Assembly: GCF_001975785.1 (NCBI RefSeq)
Contig: NZ_MSFI01000015.1
Coordinates: 1-45,535 of the forward strand
Reading direction: 5' to 3'
From: Domibacillus epiphyticus
GTDB taxonomy: Bacteria > Bacillota > Bacilli > Bacillales > Domibacillaceae
Length of the DNA stretch: 45,535 bases
The translations under genes and the position numbers were made by a program. This document shows, one piece after another, positions 18,202-27,422 of the stretch. Numbering within the stretch: the first letter of the stretch is position 1; each line of letters starts with the position of its first letter. The notes beneath the pieces are model-generated. The model did not search any database, had not been told where the DNA came from, and saw nothing but the letters and a program-made list of their open reading frames with translations.

Positions 18202-18672
18202 TTATTTTTTCAAACGGCCAATTGCCGCCAACGGTCGTAATAAGATGGTCTTTACTATCCATAATAATAGAAAATGACTCATTCTGACAAGGGAAACCAC
18301 AATTTTTGCTAAGAAACGAACAGGTGCGATAATAAAAATAGATACGATTGTTTTAATCATTGTTACAACTAATCCAAATAAGAAAAAAACAGCTTGAATA
18401 ACAGGAAGAAAAATACGCCTGAAGAAAAGGAAATAAACAACTAAACCAAACAACAAAAATAGAAAGAATTGGAGCCTTACTTGTCCTGAATTGACGTGAT
18501 ACAAGGCGGTAAATAACGAAATCGCATAACCGGTCCAGAATAGACTATCGCTGAAAAAAAGCAGATAGATCTTTTTGGGTCTGATCCGACGGTACACATC
18601 AAGCAGCATTCCAAAACAAATACCCATTGCAGCCATCAAAAGTGCTGTTTGGACTTGTGTATCGAGATTCAT
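18202..18672 (-). CDS. yabQ: Spore cortex membrane protein YabQ
   Basis: Integral membrane protein needed for cortex formation in B. subtilis and made in the mother cell. At least four hydrophobic segments are visible in the first 120 residues, and the family start (ALLMAAMGICFGMLLDVYRRI) is clear. At 156 residues it is shorter than B. subtilis YabQ (about 210, from memory), lacking part of the C-terminal tail. Its start overlaps the yabP stop by 4 bases, so the pair is coupled. Confidence 0.9.
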   Translation of the reverse strand: MNLDTQVQTALLMAAMGICFGMLLDVYRRIRPKKIYLLFFSDSLFWTGYAISLFTALYHVNSGQVRLQFFLFLLFGLVVYFLFFRRIFLPVIQAVFFLFGLVVTMIKTIVSIFIIAPVRFLAKIVVSLVRMSHFLLLWIVKTILLRPLAAIGRLKK

Positions 18673-18938
18673 TTTGACCGTTTGAAAAATGATTTCCCCG
18701 CACTGCTGTCCACATACAAAAACGAACTGATCCGGCCTTCAATTGCTGCTTTTTTATTAACGGTATCAAAATGCTTCATTTTTAGCCCGCTGCCGCGCAC
18801 CTTTAATTTTCCCATCACTGTCTGCAGCAAAAATTCCGAACTGTCAAATCGCTCCACCTGCTGAACCCCCGTTAGTTCAACGGTTTTCCGTCCTGCCATA
18901 CTCACTGTATGCTCCTGCTTCATATCCACATTGTTCAT
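18669..18938 (-). CDS. yabP: Spore coat/cortex morphogenesis protein YabP
   Basis: Small protein of the YabP/YqfC family, needed for cortex formation in B. subtilis. Recognisable are the GRKTVELTGVQQVERFDSSEF and MGKLKVRGSGLKMKHFD segments. 89 residues. The start is uncertain: the ATG at 18938 is immediately behind GGAAGGGG, while a GTG three codons later (18929) has better spacing. A SigE-like promoter is upstream, which fits expression in the mother cell. Confidence 0.9.
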   Translation of the reverse strand: MNNVDMKQEHTVSMAGRKTVELTGVQQVERFDSSEFLLQTVMGKLKVRGSGLKMKHFDTVNKKAAIEGRISSFLYVDSSAGKSFFKRSK

Positions 18939-18964
18939 CCCCTTCCGTGTTGTTCCTATCTAAA

Positions 18965-18993
18965 ACAATATGCAATCATCGTCGGTATTATGA
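18965..18993 (-). promoter_or_regulatory. Probable SigE promoter of yabP-yabQ
   Basis: Minus strand TCATAAT (18993-18987), 14-bp spacer, CATATTGT (18972-18965). This matches the SigE pattern KMATATT-N14-CATACANT except for one -35 position and three -10 positions. It lies 27 bases before the yabP start, and yabP/yabQ are known SigE genes in B. subtilis. Confidence 0.55.
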
Positions 18994-19020
18994 AAAAAGC
19001 ATTCGCTCTGTAGCGAATGC
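18993..19020 (-). terminator. Second terminator-like hairpin upstream of yabP
   Basis: A 9-bp perfect stem GCATTCGCT/AGCGAATGC (18999-19007 with 19012-19020) followed by T6 on the minus strand. It lies 90 bases beyond the rqcP terminator, just upstream of the yabP promoter, and would block leftover read-through. Confidence 0.75.
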
Positions 19021-19107
19021 GAAAATGGGGTTTTTGTCTTTTTGTTTTAGCTTTATTAGCTGCTTCTTGATTGTAGCGGCACAATATCTTGATTGCTAAT
19101 TCGGTAT

Positions 19108-19138
19108 AAAAAAACGGCTGTCGACTTGGCCGACAGCC
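19108..19138 (-). terminator. Terminator after rqcP
   Basis: An 8-bp stem GGCTGTCG/CGACAGCC (19116-19123 with 19131-19138, 7-nt loop) followed by GTTTTTTT on the minus strand, about 30 bases after the rqcP stop. Confidence 0.85.
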
Positions 19139-19170
19139 TGATGTATTCGCTCTGTAGCATGCTTTCTATT

Positions 19171-19431
19171 TTACTCGGATAGCTGTTCTTCTTTTAACAC
19201 TTCATACATGCCTGCTGCTTCTTCTTTTTTCGTTGTATCAAGCAGCCTTTCTACGCGGACCGTCATAATACGGCGGCCGAGGCGGATTGTCAGTTCATCA
19301 CCAAGCTTTACATTTGAACTTGCTTTCCCTTCTATTCCGTTAATTAAAATCCGGCCCTGGTCAGCCACTTCTTTTGCCAGTGTGCGGCGTTTAATAATAC
19401 GTGATACTTTTAAAAATTTATCCAGTCTCAT
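19171..19431 (-). CDS. rqcP: RQC factor RqcP (S4-domain RNA-binding protein)
   Basis: The 86 residues form one S4 RNA-binding domain (MRLDKFLKVSRIIKRRTLAKEV and GRILINGIEGKASSNVKLGDELTI). It belongs to the Hsp15/YabO family; the B. subtilis protein binds stalled 50S-peptidyl-tRNA and, with RqcH, adds C-terminal alanine tails. The ATG overlaps the yabN stop by 4 bases, so translation is coupled. Known earlier as yabO. Confidence 0.93.
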   Translation of the reverse strand: MRLDKFLKVSRIIKRRTLAKEVADQGRILINGIEGKASSNVKLGDELTIRLGRRIMTVRVERLLDTTKKEEAAGMYEVLKEEQLSE

Positions 19432-20897
19432 GTTCGTCTCTCCTCTTTTTTCGCTTCATTCCACAATGAATCAAGCTCGTCCAGTGTATATGCCGAATAC
19501 GGTCTGCCGCTTTCTATTACACGGTCCTCTATAAATTCAAAACGGCGCCGAAACTTACTATTGACAGAAGTAAGAGATTCTTCTGGGTGAATATCGTAGA
19601 AACGCGCCACATTAATAAGTGAAAATAGGAGATCACCAAATTCTTCATTCATACGGGAAGCGTCACCCGCTTCTGTTTCTGCGAGAAACTCCGCCCATTC
19701 CTCTTTTACTTTTTCAATTGCACCTGCAGCTGAGTCCCAATCAAACCCTGCCTTCGCTGCTTTTTTCTGAATTTCATACGCCGAAATCAATGCCGGCAGT
19801 CCTTTCGAAATCCCATCGAGCCAGCGTTCCTGTATATTCCCTTTTTCCTCTGCTTTTATGGCCTGCCAGTTCGCTTTCACGTCATCGATTGTTTCTGCAC
19901 TTGCATCGCCAAAGACATGCGGATGACGGCGGACCATTTTCGATGAGATAGATTGAATAACATCTTCAATGGTAAACATGCCTTCATCCTCGCCAATTTG
20001 TGCATGCAGCAGCACCTGGAGAAGCACATCACCCAGTTCTCCGACCATCGCATCGTCATCTTCTTCATCAATGGTCTCAAAAAGTTCGTATGTTTCTTCA
20101 ATTAAATATTTTTTCAGTGAGGAGTGTGTCTGTTTCAAATCCCATGGACACCCTCCATCCGGGTCTCGCAGACGTGCGATAATGCTGCGCACGACCGAAA
20201 ATTCCCGGTACGTATCTTCCTCTTTTTTAATTGGGGGTACGTACACGCTCGTTAAATTATTAAGTGACACGGCATGGTCAAGTTCATAAAGCGGAACAGT
20301 TTTCTGAACTTCATTTTCACTTCCAGCTGCGGTTACGATTGTCACTTCATGTTCATCCGGATACTTTTCCATCAGCGTCAGCTTCACATCAGACGCTACA
20401 AAAGAGTCGTACACCTGCGCGATAATGACATGACCGAAAATGTGAATGTGATCACGGTGCAACGCTGTCCCATCGAGCAATTGAAAGCCGTCTGCAGGAT
20501 CAATTTCAATACTGGCAAACAGCGCATCCAGAAAACTGTGACCTCCGGCAATAACGACATCGACTTCACCCGTACGCTTTCGTTCAAGCAGCAGCTGGAC
20601 GGTCTTTTCTGCAGCCATCGGATGACCAGGGACTGCGTATAAAATGGGTTCAACTGCCGATTTTTCAATGAGCTGTTCAACAATTTCATCATATACATCC
20701 TCAAAGCGGTCATGACGCTCATACACATCGTCAAAGCTTTCAAAATGAACCCCTTCTGATTGTAAGACGGATACAACTGGATGCTCCTTCGTTCTTAGCC
20801 ATACTGTATTTGATTCTTTTAAGAGACGGTATACACCAAGCGGCATTTGTTCTAGGTCAGCCGCGCCAAGTCCAACAATTGTAATTTTTCTCGTCAT
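19428..20897 (-). CDS. yabN: YabN: tetrapyrrole methylase-like domain fused to MazG
   Basis: Two-domain protein of 489 residues. The N terminus (ITIVGLGAADLEQMPLGVYRLL and AVPGHPMAAEKTVQLL) is a SAM-dependent methylase fold of the cobalamin-precorrin type, possibly without the original activity. From about residue 240 comes a MazG nucleotide pyrophosphohydrolase tandem with RLRDPDGGCPWDLKQTHSSLKKYLIEETYEL and EELGDVLLQVLLHAQ-type EExxE metal sites, repeated at the C terminus (NEEFGDLLFSLINVAR). It presumably removes non-canonical NTPs. Lies between yabM and rqcP as in B. subtilis. Confidence 0.93.
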   Translation of the reverse strand: MTRKITIVGLGAADLEQMPLGVYRLLKESNTVWLRTKEHPVVSVLQSEGVHFESFDDVYERHDRFEDVYDEIVEQLIEKSAVEPILYAVPGHPMAAEKTVQLLLERKRTGEVDVVIAGGHSFLDALFASIEIDPADGFQLLDGTALHRDHIHIFGHVIIAQVYDSFVASDVKLTLMEKYPDEHEVTIVTAAGSENEVQKTVPLYELDHAVSLNNLTSVYVPPIKKEEDTYREFSVVRSIIARLRDPDGGCPWDLKQTHSSLKKYLIEETYELFETIDEEDDDAMVGELGDVLLQVLLHAQIGEDEGMFTIEDVIQSISSKMVRRHPHVFGDASAETIDDVKANWQAIKAEEKGNIQERWLDGISKGLPALISAYEIQKKAAKAGFDWDSAAGAIEKVKEEWAEFLAETEAGDASRMNEEFGDLLFSLINVARFYDIHPEESLTSVNSKFRRRFEFIEDRVIESGRPYSAYTLDELDSLWNEAKKEERRT

Positions 20898-20903
20898 TGC
20901 ATG

Positions 20904-22463
20904 TCACATCCTCATATTGCGTTTCGCAGTCCAATGGATGATTTTCGATCCAAATGGCAAAATTCGCAGTTCATCTTCATTTAATACTTCCCATTTTACC
21001 ATGAAAAAGAAAAACAGACAGGCTCCGAACAGCGTCCCGCCAATGGCAATTACTCCATTCATCACACGCCCAGCCTCTTCTGGCAGTAGTAATCGAACAG
21101 CAAAGAAAATAACACCTGCCATAACAATGGAGACCATGGACGTTTTGAATATAAACTTCCCGGTAAACAGCGGCTCTTTTTGATGTTTTTTTAACATGAC
21201 CGACAAAAACAGCACACCAGCGAGCAAAGAGACCACTGTGGAAATGGATGCACCGTATAAGCCATATATAGGAATAAACAAAGCATTCATTGTCCATTTA
21301 AAAACAAGGGCTATCGCTGTGCCTGCTGCCGGAATCCAGTCATTGCCGATCCCCTGGAATATAGCACTCATCGTTGACATAATCGAATAAAAAAAGATGG
21401 ATACCGCGAATATAGCTAATACTCCTGAACCATCCTTTGTTTCAAATAACATCATGTTAAGCGGTGCCATTAAAGACACCAGACCACTTGAAGCTGCAAG
21501 ACCGAGTGAAAAACTGATTCGGAGTGCCATCTGGCTGTACAAGGAAACTTCGGGATTATCTTTTTCTTTTGCCGCTTTCGATAGGAGCGGCACGACCGTT
21601 AACGCAATGGAAACCGCAGCCACAACTCCGAGTTGAAGCAGCGGCTGTCCGCGGTCATAAATCCCTTTCCATTCTTTTGCTGCATCATCAGGTATGCCTG
21701 ATGTTACGAGCCCTATGTATAACTGAAACGAATCAGCAAGCTGAAGCAGCACGAGTGTTAAGGAAGAAAAACAAATAGCACTGCCTCTAATCAGAATTAT
21801 TTTCATTACGTTACGATCTACTTGAAACGGGATGAACATTTTCTTTTTCCTGCTAAACAACCACATGACAATAATTGACGCTATCATGCCAAGCAATGAA
21901 CCTGCAACTGCACCAAACCCGGCCTCATAGAGAGACCGGCCAGAAAAAACAATGTACAGCGAAAATAATAAAATACAGGCTACGCGAGTGGATTGTTCAG
22001 CTATTTGCGATGACGCAGTCGGGATCATTTCTTCCTCACCCTGAAATGCACCGCGCCAGACCGTTATATACGGCATTGCTAAAAAGAAAAAAGCACTTAA
22101 CTGAATAAGCGGTTCCAGCTGTTCATCCCCCATCGCCGCTGCGATCCAATTGGCGGAAAAAAATAAAAAGAAGAACGAAATAATCCCCATTATACTAATC
22201 ATAAAAAAAGCTGTCTGGATCTGTGTGCGTTTTGTCTTTTCATCCGCACCTGCAACTAGACGTGAAATGACAACCGGAAAGCCTGCTCCAGCAAGACCTG
22301 CTGCAATGCCGTAAAACGGATATACTTGCTGGTAAATGTAGAAGCCTGTATCCCCAACTATATTTTGAAAAGGCACACGGTACACTGCGCTTAATATTTT
22401 TACAAATAATGCCGCAATGGTTAACAGCGCCGCACCTTTTATGAATGATCTCTTTCCCTCCAT
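20904..22463 (-). CDS. yabM: Polysaccharide/lipid flippase family protein (SpoVB-like, YabM)
   Basis: 519-residue membrane protein with about 14 hydrophobic segments, in the MOP exporter superfamily together with SpoVB and MurJ-like lipid II flippases. The start FIKGAALLTIAALFVKILSAVYRVPFQNIVGD is typical of the SpoVB group. The substrate is not known. GAGGTGG precedes the ATG. It begins a unit yabM-yabN-rqcP after the spoVT terminator; a weak TTGCAA/TAAAGT pair lies 35-60 bases upstream. Confidence 0.9.
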   Translation of the reverse strand: MEGKRSFIKGAALLTIAALFVKILSAVYRVPFQNIVGDTGFYIYQQVYPFYGIAAGLAGAGFPVVISRLVAGADEKTKRTQIQTAFFMISIMGIISFFFLFFSANWIAAAMGDEQLEPLIQLSAFFFLAMPYITVWRGAFQGEEEMIPTASSQIAEQSTRVACILLFSLYIVFSGRSLYEAGFGAVAGSLLGMIASIIVMWLFSRKKKMFIPFQVDRNVMKIILIRGSAICFSSLTLVLLQLADSFQLYIGLVTSGIPDDAAKEWKGIYDRGQPLLQLGVVAAVSIALTVVPLLSKAAKEKDNPEVSLYSQMALRISFSLGLAASSGLVSLMAPLNMMLFETKDGSGVLAIFAVSIFFYSIMSTMSAIFQGIGNDWIPAAGTAIALVFKWTMNALFIPIYGLYGASISTVVSLLAGVLFLSVMLKKHQKEPLFTGKFIFKTSMVSIVMAGVIFFAVRLLLPEEAGRVMNGVIAIGGTLFGACLFFFFMVKWEVLNEDELRILPFGSKIIHWTAKRNMRM

Positions 22464-22506
22464 GCGACCACCTCTGTCACTACTTTACTCATTTATTCCA
22501 TGTTTG

Positions 22507-22534
22507 CAAAGAAAAACCCGGCTCCACAGCCGGG
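22507..22534 (-). terminator. Terminator after spoVT
   Basis: A 7-bp GC stem CCCGGCT/AGCCGGG (22517-22523 with 22528-22534, 4-nt loop) followed by T5 on the minus strand, 9 bases after the spoVT stop. Confidence 0.9.
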
Positions 22535-22542
22535 AGTCCGGG

Positions 22543-23079
22543 TTAACGCTCCATTTGTCTGCCAAAAAAAGCGGCAGCGACAAAAACAGCCTTTTGTTCT
22601 GCTTCTCCTGCAATTCGTTCTTCTGAGAATAGAACAACCGCACCGATTGCGTCACCTGCTGCAATAATCGGTGCAATAAAGTATGATTTAGCCTCCACAG
22701 CACGGCCATCGACAAATTCTACTTCACGTGCGCTGCTATCTTCAGCGGATCTCCGCTCTTGAATAACAGCCTCGACAATTTGACCGATTTTACGTTCGAC
22801 GAAATCCTTCTTTTTCACACCGGCAGCAGAGACAACTGTATCACGATCACAAATTAATATTGAATAATTCAGACTGTCAAACAGCGCTTCCGCATACTCC
22901 TGTGAAAAATCACCGAGCTCAGTAAACGGTGAATATTTTTTCAATATGACTTCTCCGTCACGGTCCACAAAAATCTCCAGCGGATCTCCTTCACGAATGC
23001 GGAGGGTGCGGCGTATTTCTTTCGGAATGACCACGCGGCCAAGATCATCAATACGGCGAACAATTCCTGTAGCTTTCAT
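22543..23079 (-). CDS. spoVT: Stage V sporulation regulator SpoVT
   Basis: Forespore transcription factor that adjusts SigG-dependent genes. The N-terminal 50 residues are an AbrB-type swapped-hairpin DNA-binding domain (TGIVRRIDDLGRVVIPKEIRRTLRI), closely resembling AbrB at 38565. The remainder is a GAF-like domain. 178 residues, equal to B. subtilis SpoVT. A SigG-type promoter lies upstream, consistent with forespore expression. Confidence 0.97.
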   Translation of the reverse strand: MKATGIVRRIDDLGRVVIPKEIRRTLRIREGDPLEIFVDRDGEVILKKYSPFTELGDFSQEYAEALFDSLNYSILICDRDTVVSAAGVKKKDFVERKIGQIVEAVIQERRSAEDSSAREVEFVDGRAVEAKSYFIAPIIAAGDAIGAVVLFSEERIAGEAEQKAVFVAAAFFGRQMER

Positions 23080-23134
23080 GTTTCAGATGCCTCTCTTTCA
23101 CCATAAAAAATATCGAAACCTTTTACTATGGTGT

Positions 23135-23164
23135 TAGTATCTTTCAATGGAAGCATTCTATACA
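23135..23164 (-). promoter_or_regulatory. Probable SigG promoter of spoVT
   Basis: Minus strand TGTATA (23164-23159), 17-bp spacer, GATACTA (23141-23135). The SigG/SigF pattern is TGNATA-N17/18-CATACTA; only the first base of the -10 differs. B. subtilis spoVT is known to use SigG. Confidence 0.6.
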
Positions 23165-23169
23165 TGTAG

Positions 23170-26100
23170 TTACGCTTGTTTTTTTGCGGTCCCGAGCTCA
23201 CTGATCAATTCATACGCAGCATTAAACCAGCCTTGTTCCGGCGCTTTTTTAATATCGATCGTAATTTTTAGTTTTTGATCTTCCATGCCGAGTCCGCACA
23301 TACGGCCATACTTGTTGCAAATAGCCACTACTTTCGAGCCATTGATTTCATTCGTTCCCTCGGTGCTCATTAAAATGATTACCTGATCTTTTAACTGTTT
23401 CATTGATTCGAGCTTTGTTTTCACTGCATGTACTTTTAATTCAGCTACTTTAAATAAGTCCGCCACTTGAGGAGGATAGTCACCGAAACGATCCGTCATT
23501 TCTTCTTTCAGTTCCGCAATTTCATCAAATGAATCGGCCGAACGGAATCGCTTGTACATATCGATTTTTTGCGCACTGTCCGCAATGTACGAATCAGGGA
23601 TGTAGGCATCTAATGACACATCCACTTCAAATGATGGAGATGTCTCCTTCGTATCTCCGCCACGTTTTTGCTCAATTGCTTCTTTCAGCATTTGTGAATA
23701 TAGATCGAATCCAACCGAATCTATAAACCCATGCTGTTGGGCACCAAGCAAGTTTCCTGCCCCGCGAATCGACAAGTCGCGCATCGCAATTTTAAAACCA
23801 GACCCGAGTTCTGTGAATTCTTTAATAGACTGGAGCCGTTTTTCCGCCGGTTCCGATAGTACTTTGTCTTTTCGGTACATAAAATACGAATACGCCACGC
23901 GATTGGAACGTCCAACGCGTCCGCGTATTTGATAGAGCTGGGAAAGACCCATCCGATCCGCATCATGCACAATAAGCGTGTTAACGTTCGGGATATCCAC
24001 GCCTGTTTCAATAATGGTCGTTGTGACCAGAACATCAAATTCTCCTTCTAAAAAGCCAAGAATGACCGCTTCTAGTTCTGTTTCTGTCATCTGTCCATGT
24101 GCATACGTAACGCGTGCATCCGGCACAAGCATCGATATTTCATCGGCACGGCGTTCAATATCCTCGACCCGATTATATAAGTAGAACACCTGACCCCCAC
24201 GTGCGATTTCCCGTTCTGCTGCTTCACGAACAAGACCCAGATTATGTTCAACGACATACGTCTGTACCGGAAAACGGTTTTCCGGCGGCGTTTCAATGAC
24301 CGATAAGTCACGTACACCGAGCATCGACATATGAAGTGTCCGGGGTATCGGTGTCGCCGTTAATGTTAAAACATCAACATTTGTTTTCAGCCGTTTAATT
24401 TTTTCTTTATGCGTTACACCGAACCGTTGCTCCTCATCGACGATAAGCAAGCCGAGATCATGATACTGAACATCTTTTGATAAGAGACGGTGTGTGCCAA
24501 TGACAATATCAACTGTCCCTGCCTTCAATCCCTTCAACGTTTCCGTTTGTTGCTTTCGGGTCCGGAAGCGGCTTAAAAGCCCGACTTTTACAGGAAAGTC
24601 CTGCAGGCGTTCTTTTAACGTTTCATAATGCTGCTGAGCCAGAATCGTAGTCGGGACTAGAATTGCAACTTGCTTTCCATCCGCTGTTGCTTTAAATGCA
24701 GCGCGGATTGCGACTTCTGTTTTGCCGTAGCCAACGTCGCCGCATAGAAGGCGGTCCATTGGCTGTTCTCGTTCCATATCGTGTTTAATTTCTTGAATAG
24801 AACGAAGCTGATCCTCCGTTTCCTCATATGGAAATGCAGATTCAAATTCACGCTGCATATCACCATCGGGTGAAAAAGCATATCCCCTTGCCGCTTCACG
24901 CTCGGCATACAACTTTAATAAGTCATCGGCAATGTCTTGCACAGAAGACTCGACTTTCTTTTTCACCCGTTTCCATTCACTGCCGCCGAGTTTATATATT
25001 TTCGGTTCTTTTCCTTCCGAACCGACATATTTTTGAACGAGTTCAATTTGCTCTACCGGGACAAATAATTCATCGGTCCCCTGGTACTTGATCTTTAAAT
25101 AATCTTTATGAATACCGTTAATCTCGAGTGTTTCAATGCCGAGATACTTCCCGATTCCATGATTAACGTGAACAACATAATCACCTGTTTTTAGCTCGGA
25201 ATAGCTTTTAATACGCTCAGCATTTGATAGTTTCTGGCGCCTTTTGCTTTTCGGAGCTTTTTTATTAAACAATTCCTGCTCCGTAATGACGGCGAGTTTT
25301 AAAAGCGGAAATTCAAACCCGGATGTTAATGCACCAGGTCCAGTCTGGACAACACCTTCAATGACCTCATTCCGATCTTTTATCATGGTTGCTTCCATGC
25401 CGTAGTCATCGAGCGTTGCTTTTATTTTTTCAACGCGTTCCATTGTTTCACCTAAAAACAAAACGGTTGTGCCGGATTTTTTCCATCGATCGATCTCGGC
25501 TTCAAGTACATTCATCTGTCCATGGAAATTTTGCATTGGGCGAGCAGAAAAATTGACGATGTTTTCCGGCTTGCCGCCAGCAGTTTGGCGCATAAAGAGC
25601 GATAAATAAACAGACGTCTGACGGACTGACTGCACTGCTTCCTGCAGCGAATAGGCGAGTTTCAATCCATGCACTGCTTTTCCCTCTTCAATAAGTGCTG
25701 TATACCATTCTGCTTCTTCTTTCTCAAGCGACTCGCTTATTTCTTTAATACGGCTCATTTCATCAAAAAAGATCACGCCATCTTCCGGTAAATAAGATGT
25801 TACAACAGCCGTCTCGTTATACAGCAAAGATGTATATTTACCGATTTCATTAATGCGGACCCCTTCTTTTAACTTTTCAATATCGGCTCCAATGTACGTA
25901 TTGAGATGCTTTTTCACTTCCGGACTGCCGATTTTTTTTACTGTGTCAGCCAGTGACTGTTCAAGACGGCCGGCAAGTGCTGCAAGTTCTTTTGTCGATG
26001 CCGGCATTTCCTCAGCCGGACCAATTAATACGGTTTTCATGCTGTCAATGGAACGCTGAGTATCGAGTGCAAATGTCCGAATGGAATCAATTTCTGTATC

Positions 26101-26691
26101 AAACAATTCAATACGGATCGGATGTTCAAAGGTTAGGGGATAAATATCTACAATGCCTCCCCGAATGCTGAACTCGCCTGGTGCATAAACCATATCAGCC
26201 CGTTCATAGCCCATTTCCACAAGCTCTTGCTTGAGGGATGCAAGATCAACATCTTCACCTACTTCAAACGTTTTTTGAAGTCGCTTCCACGTCTCTTTCG
26301 CCGGAAGCAGTTTTTTAAGACCCGCAGCTGGAACGATATAAATGCCTGTACCATCCAAAACGAGATGATTCAGCATGTCAATTCGCTGCGCCCTTAGTTC
26401 AGGACTCGAAATACTAATTTCGGCAGCAATTAATTCATTCGCGGCGTATAAATAAACGTCATCTTCAGACGTAAATTGGGTCAGGTCATCATATAGCTTT
26501 TGCGCCTGAAGCATATTGTATGTGACAATCATGACCGGCTTTTTCAGTTTTCGGTACGCGGCAGCCGCAAAAACCGCCCGCAGCGAGCCAGACAGCCCGG
26601 CAGCAAGCTGTTCTCTCATGCCTGCTTCCATCCCGTTTATCACCGACTGCGCTTCTTCATTTTTCAAAAATAGTTCAAGTAAATTGTTCAT
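23170..26691 (-). CDS. mfd: Transcription-repair coupling factor Mfd
   Basis: Removes RNA polymerase stalled at lesions and brings in UvrA. Domains in order: UvrB-homology region, RNA-polymerase interaction domain ([15 protein letters not shown], about 475-490), and a RecG-like translocase with Walker [15 protein letters not shown] and DEEQ box [10 protein letters not shown]. Chosen start ATG at 26691 (1173 residues) follows GAGAGGGGG; the open frame to 26763 is the pth terminator region read as protein and begins without a binding site. The fin gene that separates pth and mfd in B. subtilis is absent. Confidence 0.97.
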   Translation of the reverse strand: MNNLLELFLKNEEAQSVINGMEAGMREQLAAGLSGSLRAVFAAAAYRKLKKPVMIVTYNMLQAQKLYDDLTQFTSEDDVYLYAANELIAAEISISSPELRAQRIDMLNHLVLDGTGIYIVPAAGLKKLLPAKETWKRLQKTFEVGEDVDLASLKQELVEMGYERADMVYAPGEFSIRGGIVDIYPLTFEHPIRIELFDTEIDSIRTFALDTQRSIDSMKTVLIGPAEEMPASTKELAALAGRLEQSLADTVKKIGSPEVKKHLNTYIGADIEKLKEGVRINEIGKYTSLLYNETAVVTSYLPEDGVIFFDEMSRIKEISESLEKEEAEWYTALIEEGKAVHGLKLAYSLQEAVQSVRQTSVYLSLFMRQTAGGKPENIVNFSARPMQNFHGQMNVLEAEIDRWKKSGTTVLFLGETMERVEKIKATLDDYGMEATMIKDRNEVIEGVVQTGPGALTSGFEFPLLKLAVITEQELFNKKAPKSKRRQKLSNAERIKSYSELKTGDYVVHVNHGIGKYLGIETLEINGIHKDYLKIKYQGTDELFVPVEQIELVQKYVGSEGKEPKIYKLGGSEWKRVKKKVESSVQDIADDLLKLYAEREAARGYAFSPDGDMQREFESAFPYEETEDQLRSIQEIKHDMEREQPMDRLLCGDVGYGKTEVAIRAAFKATADGKQVAILVPTTILAQQHYETLKERLQDFPVKVGLLSRFRTRKQQTETLKGLKAGTVDIVIGTHRLLSKDVQYHDLGLLIVDEEQRFGVTHKEKIKRLKTNVDVLTLTATPIPRTLHMSMLGVRDLSVIETPPENRFPVQTYVVEHNLGLVREAAEREIARGGQVFYLYNRVEDIERRADEISMLVPDARVTYAHGQMTETELEAVILGFLEGEFDVLVTTTIIETGVDIPNVNTLIVHDADRMGLSQLYQIRGRVGRSNRVAYSYFMYRKDKVLSEPAEKRLQSIKEFTELGSGFKIAMRDLSIRGAGNLLGAQQHGFIDSVGFDLYSQMLKEAIEQKRGGDTKETSPSFEVDVSLDAYIPDSYIADSAQKIDMYKRFRSADSFDEIAELKEEMTDRFGDYPPQVADLFKVAELKVHAVKTKLESMKQLKDQVIILMSTEGTNEINGSKVVAICNKYGRMCGLGMEDQKLKITIDIKKAPEQGWFNAAYELISELGTAKKQA

Positions 26692-26717
26692 AGTTGGGAC
26701 CCCCTCTCTATCCAAAA

Positions 26718-26755
26718 CAGAAAAACGCTTTGGAGCATACGCCCAAAGCTTTTTT
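26718..26755 (-). terminator. Hairpin terminator between pth and mfd
   Basis: Stem GCTTTGG/CCAAAGC (26727-26733 with 26743-26749, 9-nt loop) with GTTTTTC on the minus strand and a T6 tract on the plus strand. It lies between the pth stop (26767) and the mfd start (26691), where B. subtilis has fin. Confidence 0.75.
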
Positions 26756-26766
26756 ATTGCCATTAC

Positions 26767-27327
26767 TCATTGATTGAATTGATTCATTACATCTATAAAC
26801 GTGTGATCGATGGCATTCAAACAGGCAGCAGCGCTTTTTTTTACCGCTTCGTTCATCAAATTTCGTTCATCATCGCTGAATCTGCCCAGCACATAATCAA
26901 CTATTTTAACAGGACCGTCCGGACGGCCAATTCCAACGCGCACCCGTTTAAACTGGTCTGTACCAAGATGTTCGATTGTTGATTTAATGCCATTATGGCC
27001 ACCAGCGCTCCCTTTTTGACGAAGCCGTATTTTTCCGTGCGGCAAATCAAGATCGTCGTAGACAACCATAACATCATCTGTATCGATGTTGTAGTAGCGC
27101 ATCACTTCGCCGATGCTTTCCCCTGATAAATTCATATATGTTAACGGCTTTAATAAAATGACTTTTTCCGTTCCTTTTCTTGCAATGGCATACACACCTT
27201 TATGTTTTGCTTCAGACAACTCAACACCAAGTTGGTCTGCCAGTTCATCGATTACATCGAAGCCGATATTATGCCGTGTTCCTGCATATTTTATGCCGGG
27301 ATTGCCCAGGCCTACGATTAATTTCAT
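26767..27327 (-). CDS. pth: Peptidyl-tRNA hydrolase
   Basis: Releases tRNA from prematurely freed peptidyl-tRNA; named spoVC in B. subtilis. Conserved elements are [23 protein letters not shown] with the catalytic histidine, MNLSGES and the C-terminal [25 protein letters not shown]. The upstream extension to 27378 is not translated in my view: the ATG at 27327 has GAGGTG 9 bases before it (another ATG at 27333 is too close). 186 residues is normal. Same transcript as ctc or its own; the ctc terminator at 27386 argues for partial separation. Confidence 0.96.
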   Translation of the reverse strand: MKLIVGLGNPGIKYAGTRHNIGFDVIDELADQLGVELSEAKHKGVYAIARKGTEKVILLKPLTYMNLSGESIGEVMRYYNIDTDDVMVVYDDLDLPHGKIRLRQKGSAGGHNGIKSTIEHLGTDQFKRVRVGIGRPDGPVKIVDYVLGRFSDDERNLMNEAVKKSAAACLNAIDHTFIDVMNQFNQ

Positions 27328-27380
27328 ACGCATCTGCACCTCAATTTTTACAGTTATATTTAGTATACATGAGCGCATGA

Positions 27381-27416
27381 AAAAAGAACAGGCGGAGTGC
27401 TCCGCCTGTTCTTCAC
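27381..27416 (-). terminator. Terminator after ctc
   Basis: A near-perfect 11-12 bp stem GAACAGGCGGAG/CTCCGCCTGTTC (27386-27397 with 27400-27411) followed by T6 on the minus strand, 12 bases after the ctc stop. pth starts about 55 bases further on. Confidence 0.92.
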
Positions 27417-27422
27417 AACGTT

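Noticed and set aside
18940-19110. Minus-strand open frame of about 50 codons between rqcP and yabP
   Set aside because: No ATG, no ribosome binding site, and it passes through two terminator hairpins; I regard the gap as non-coding.
26692-26763. N-terminal extension of mfd by 24 codons
   Set aside because: The segment is the pth-mfd terminator hairpin read as protein, lacks a ribosome binding site, and GAGAGGGGG directly precedes the ATG at 26691.
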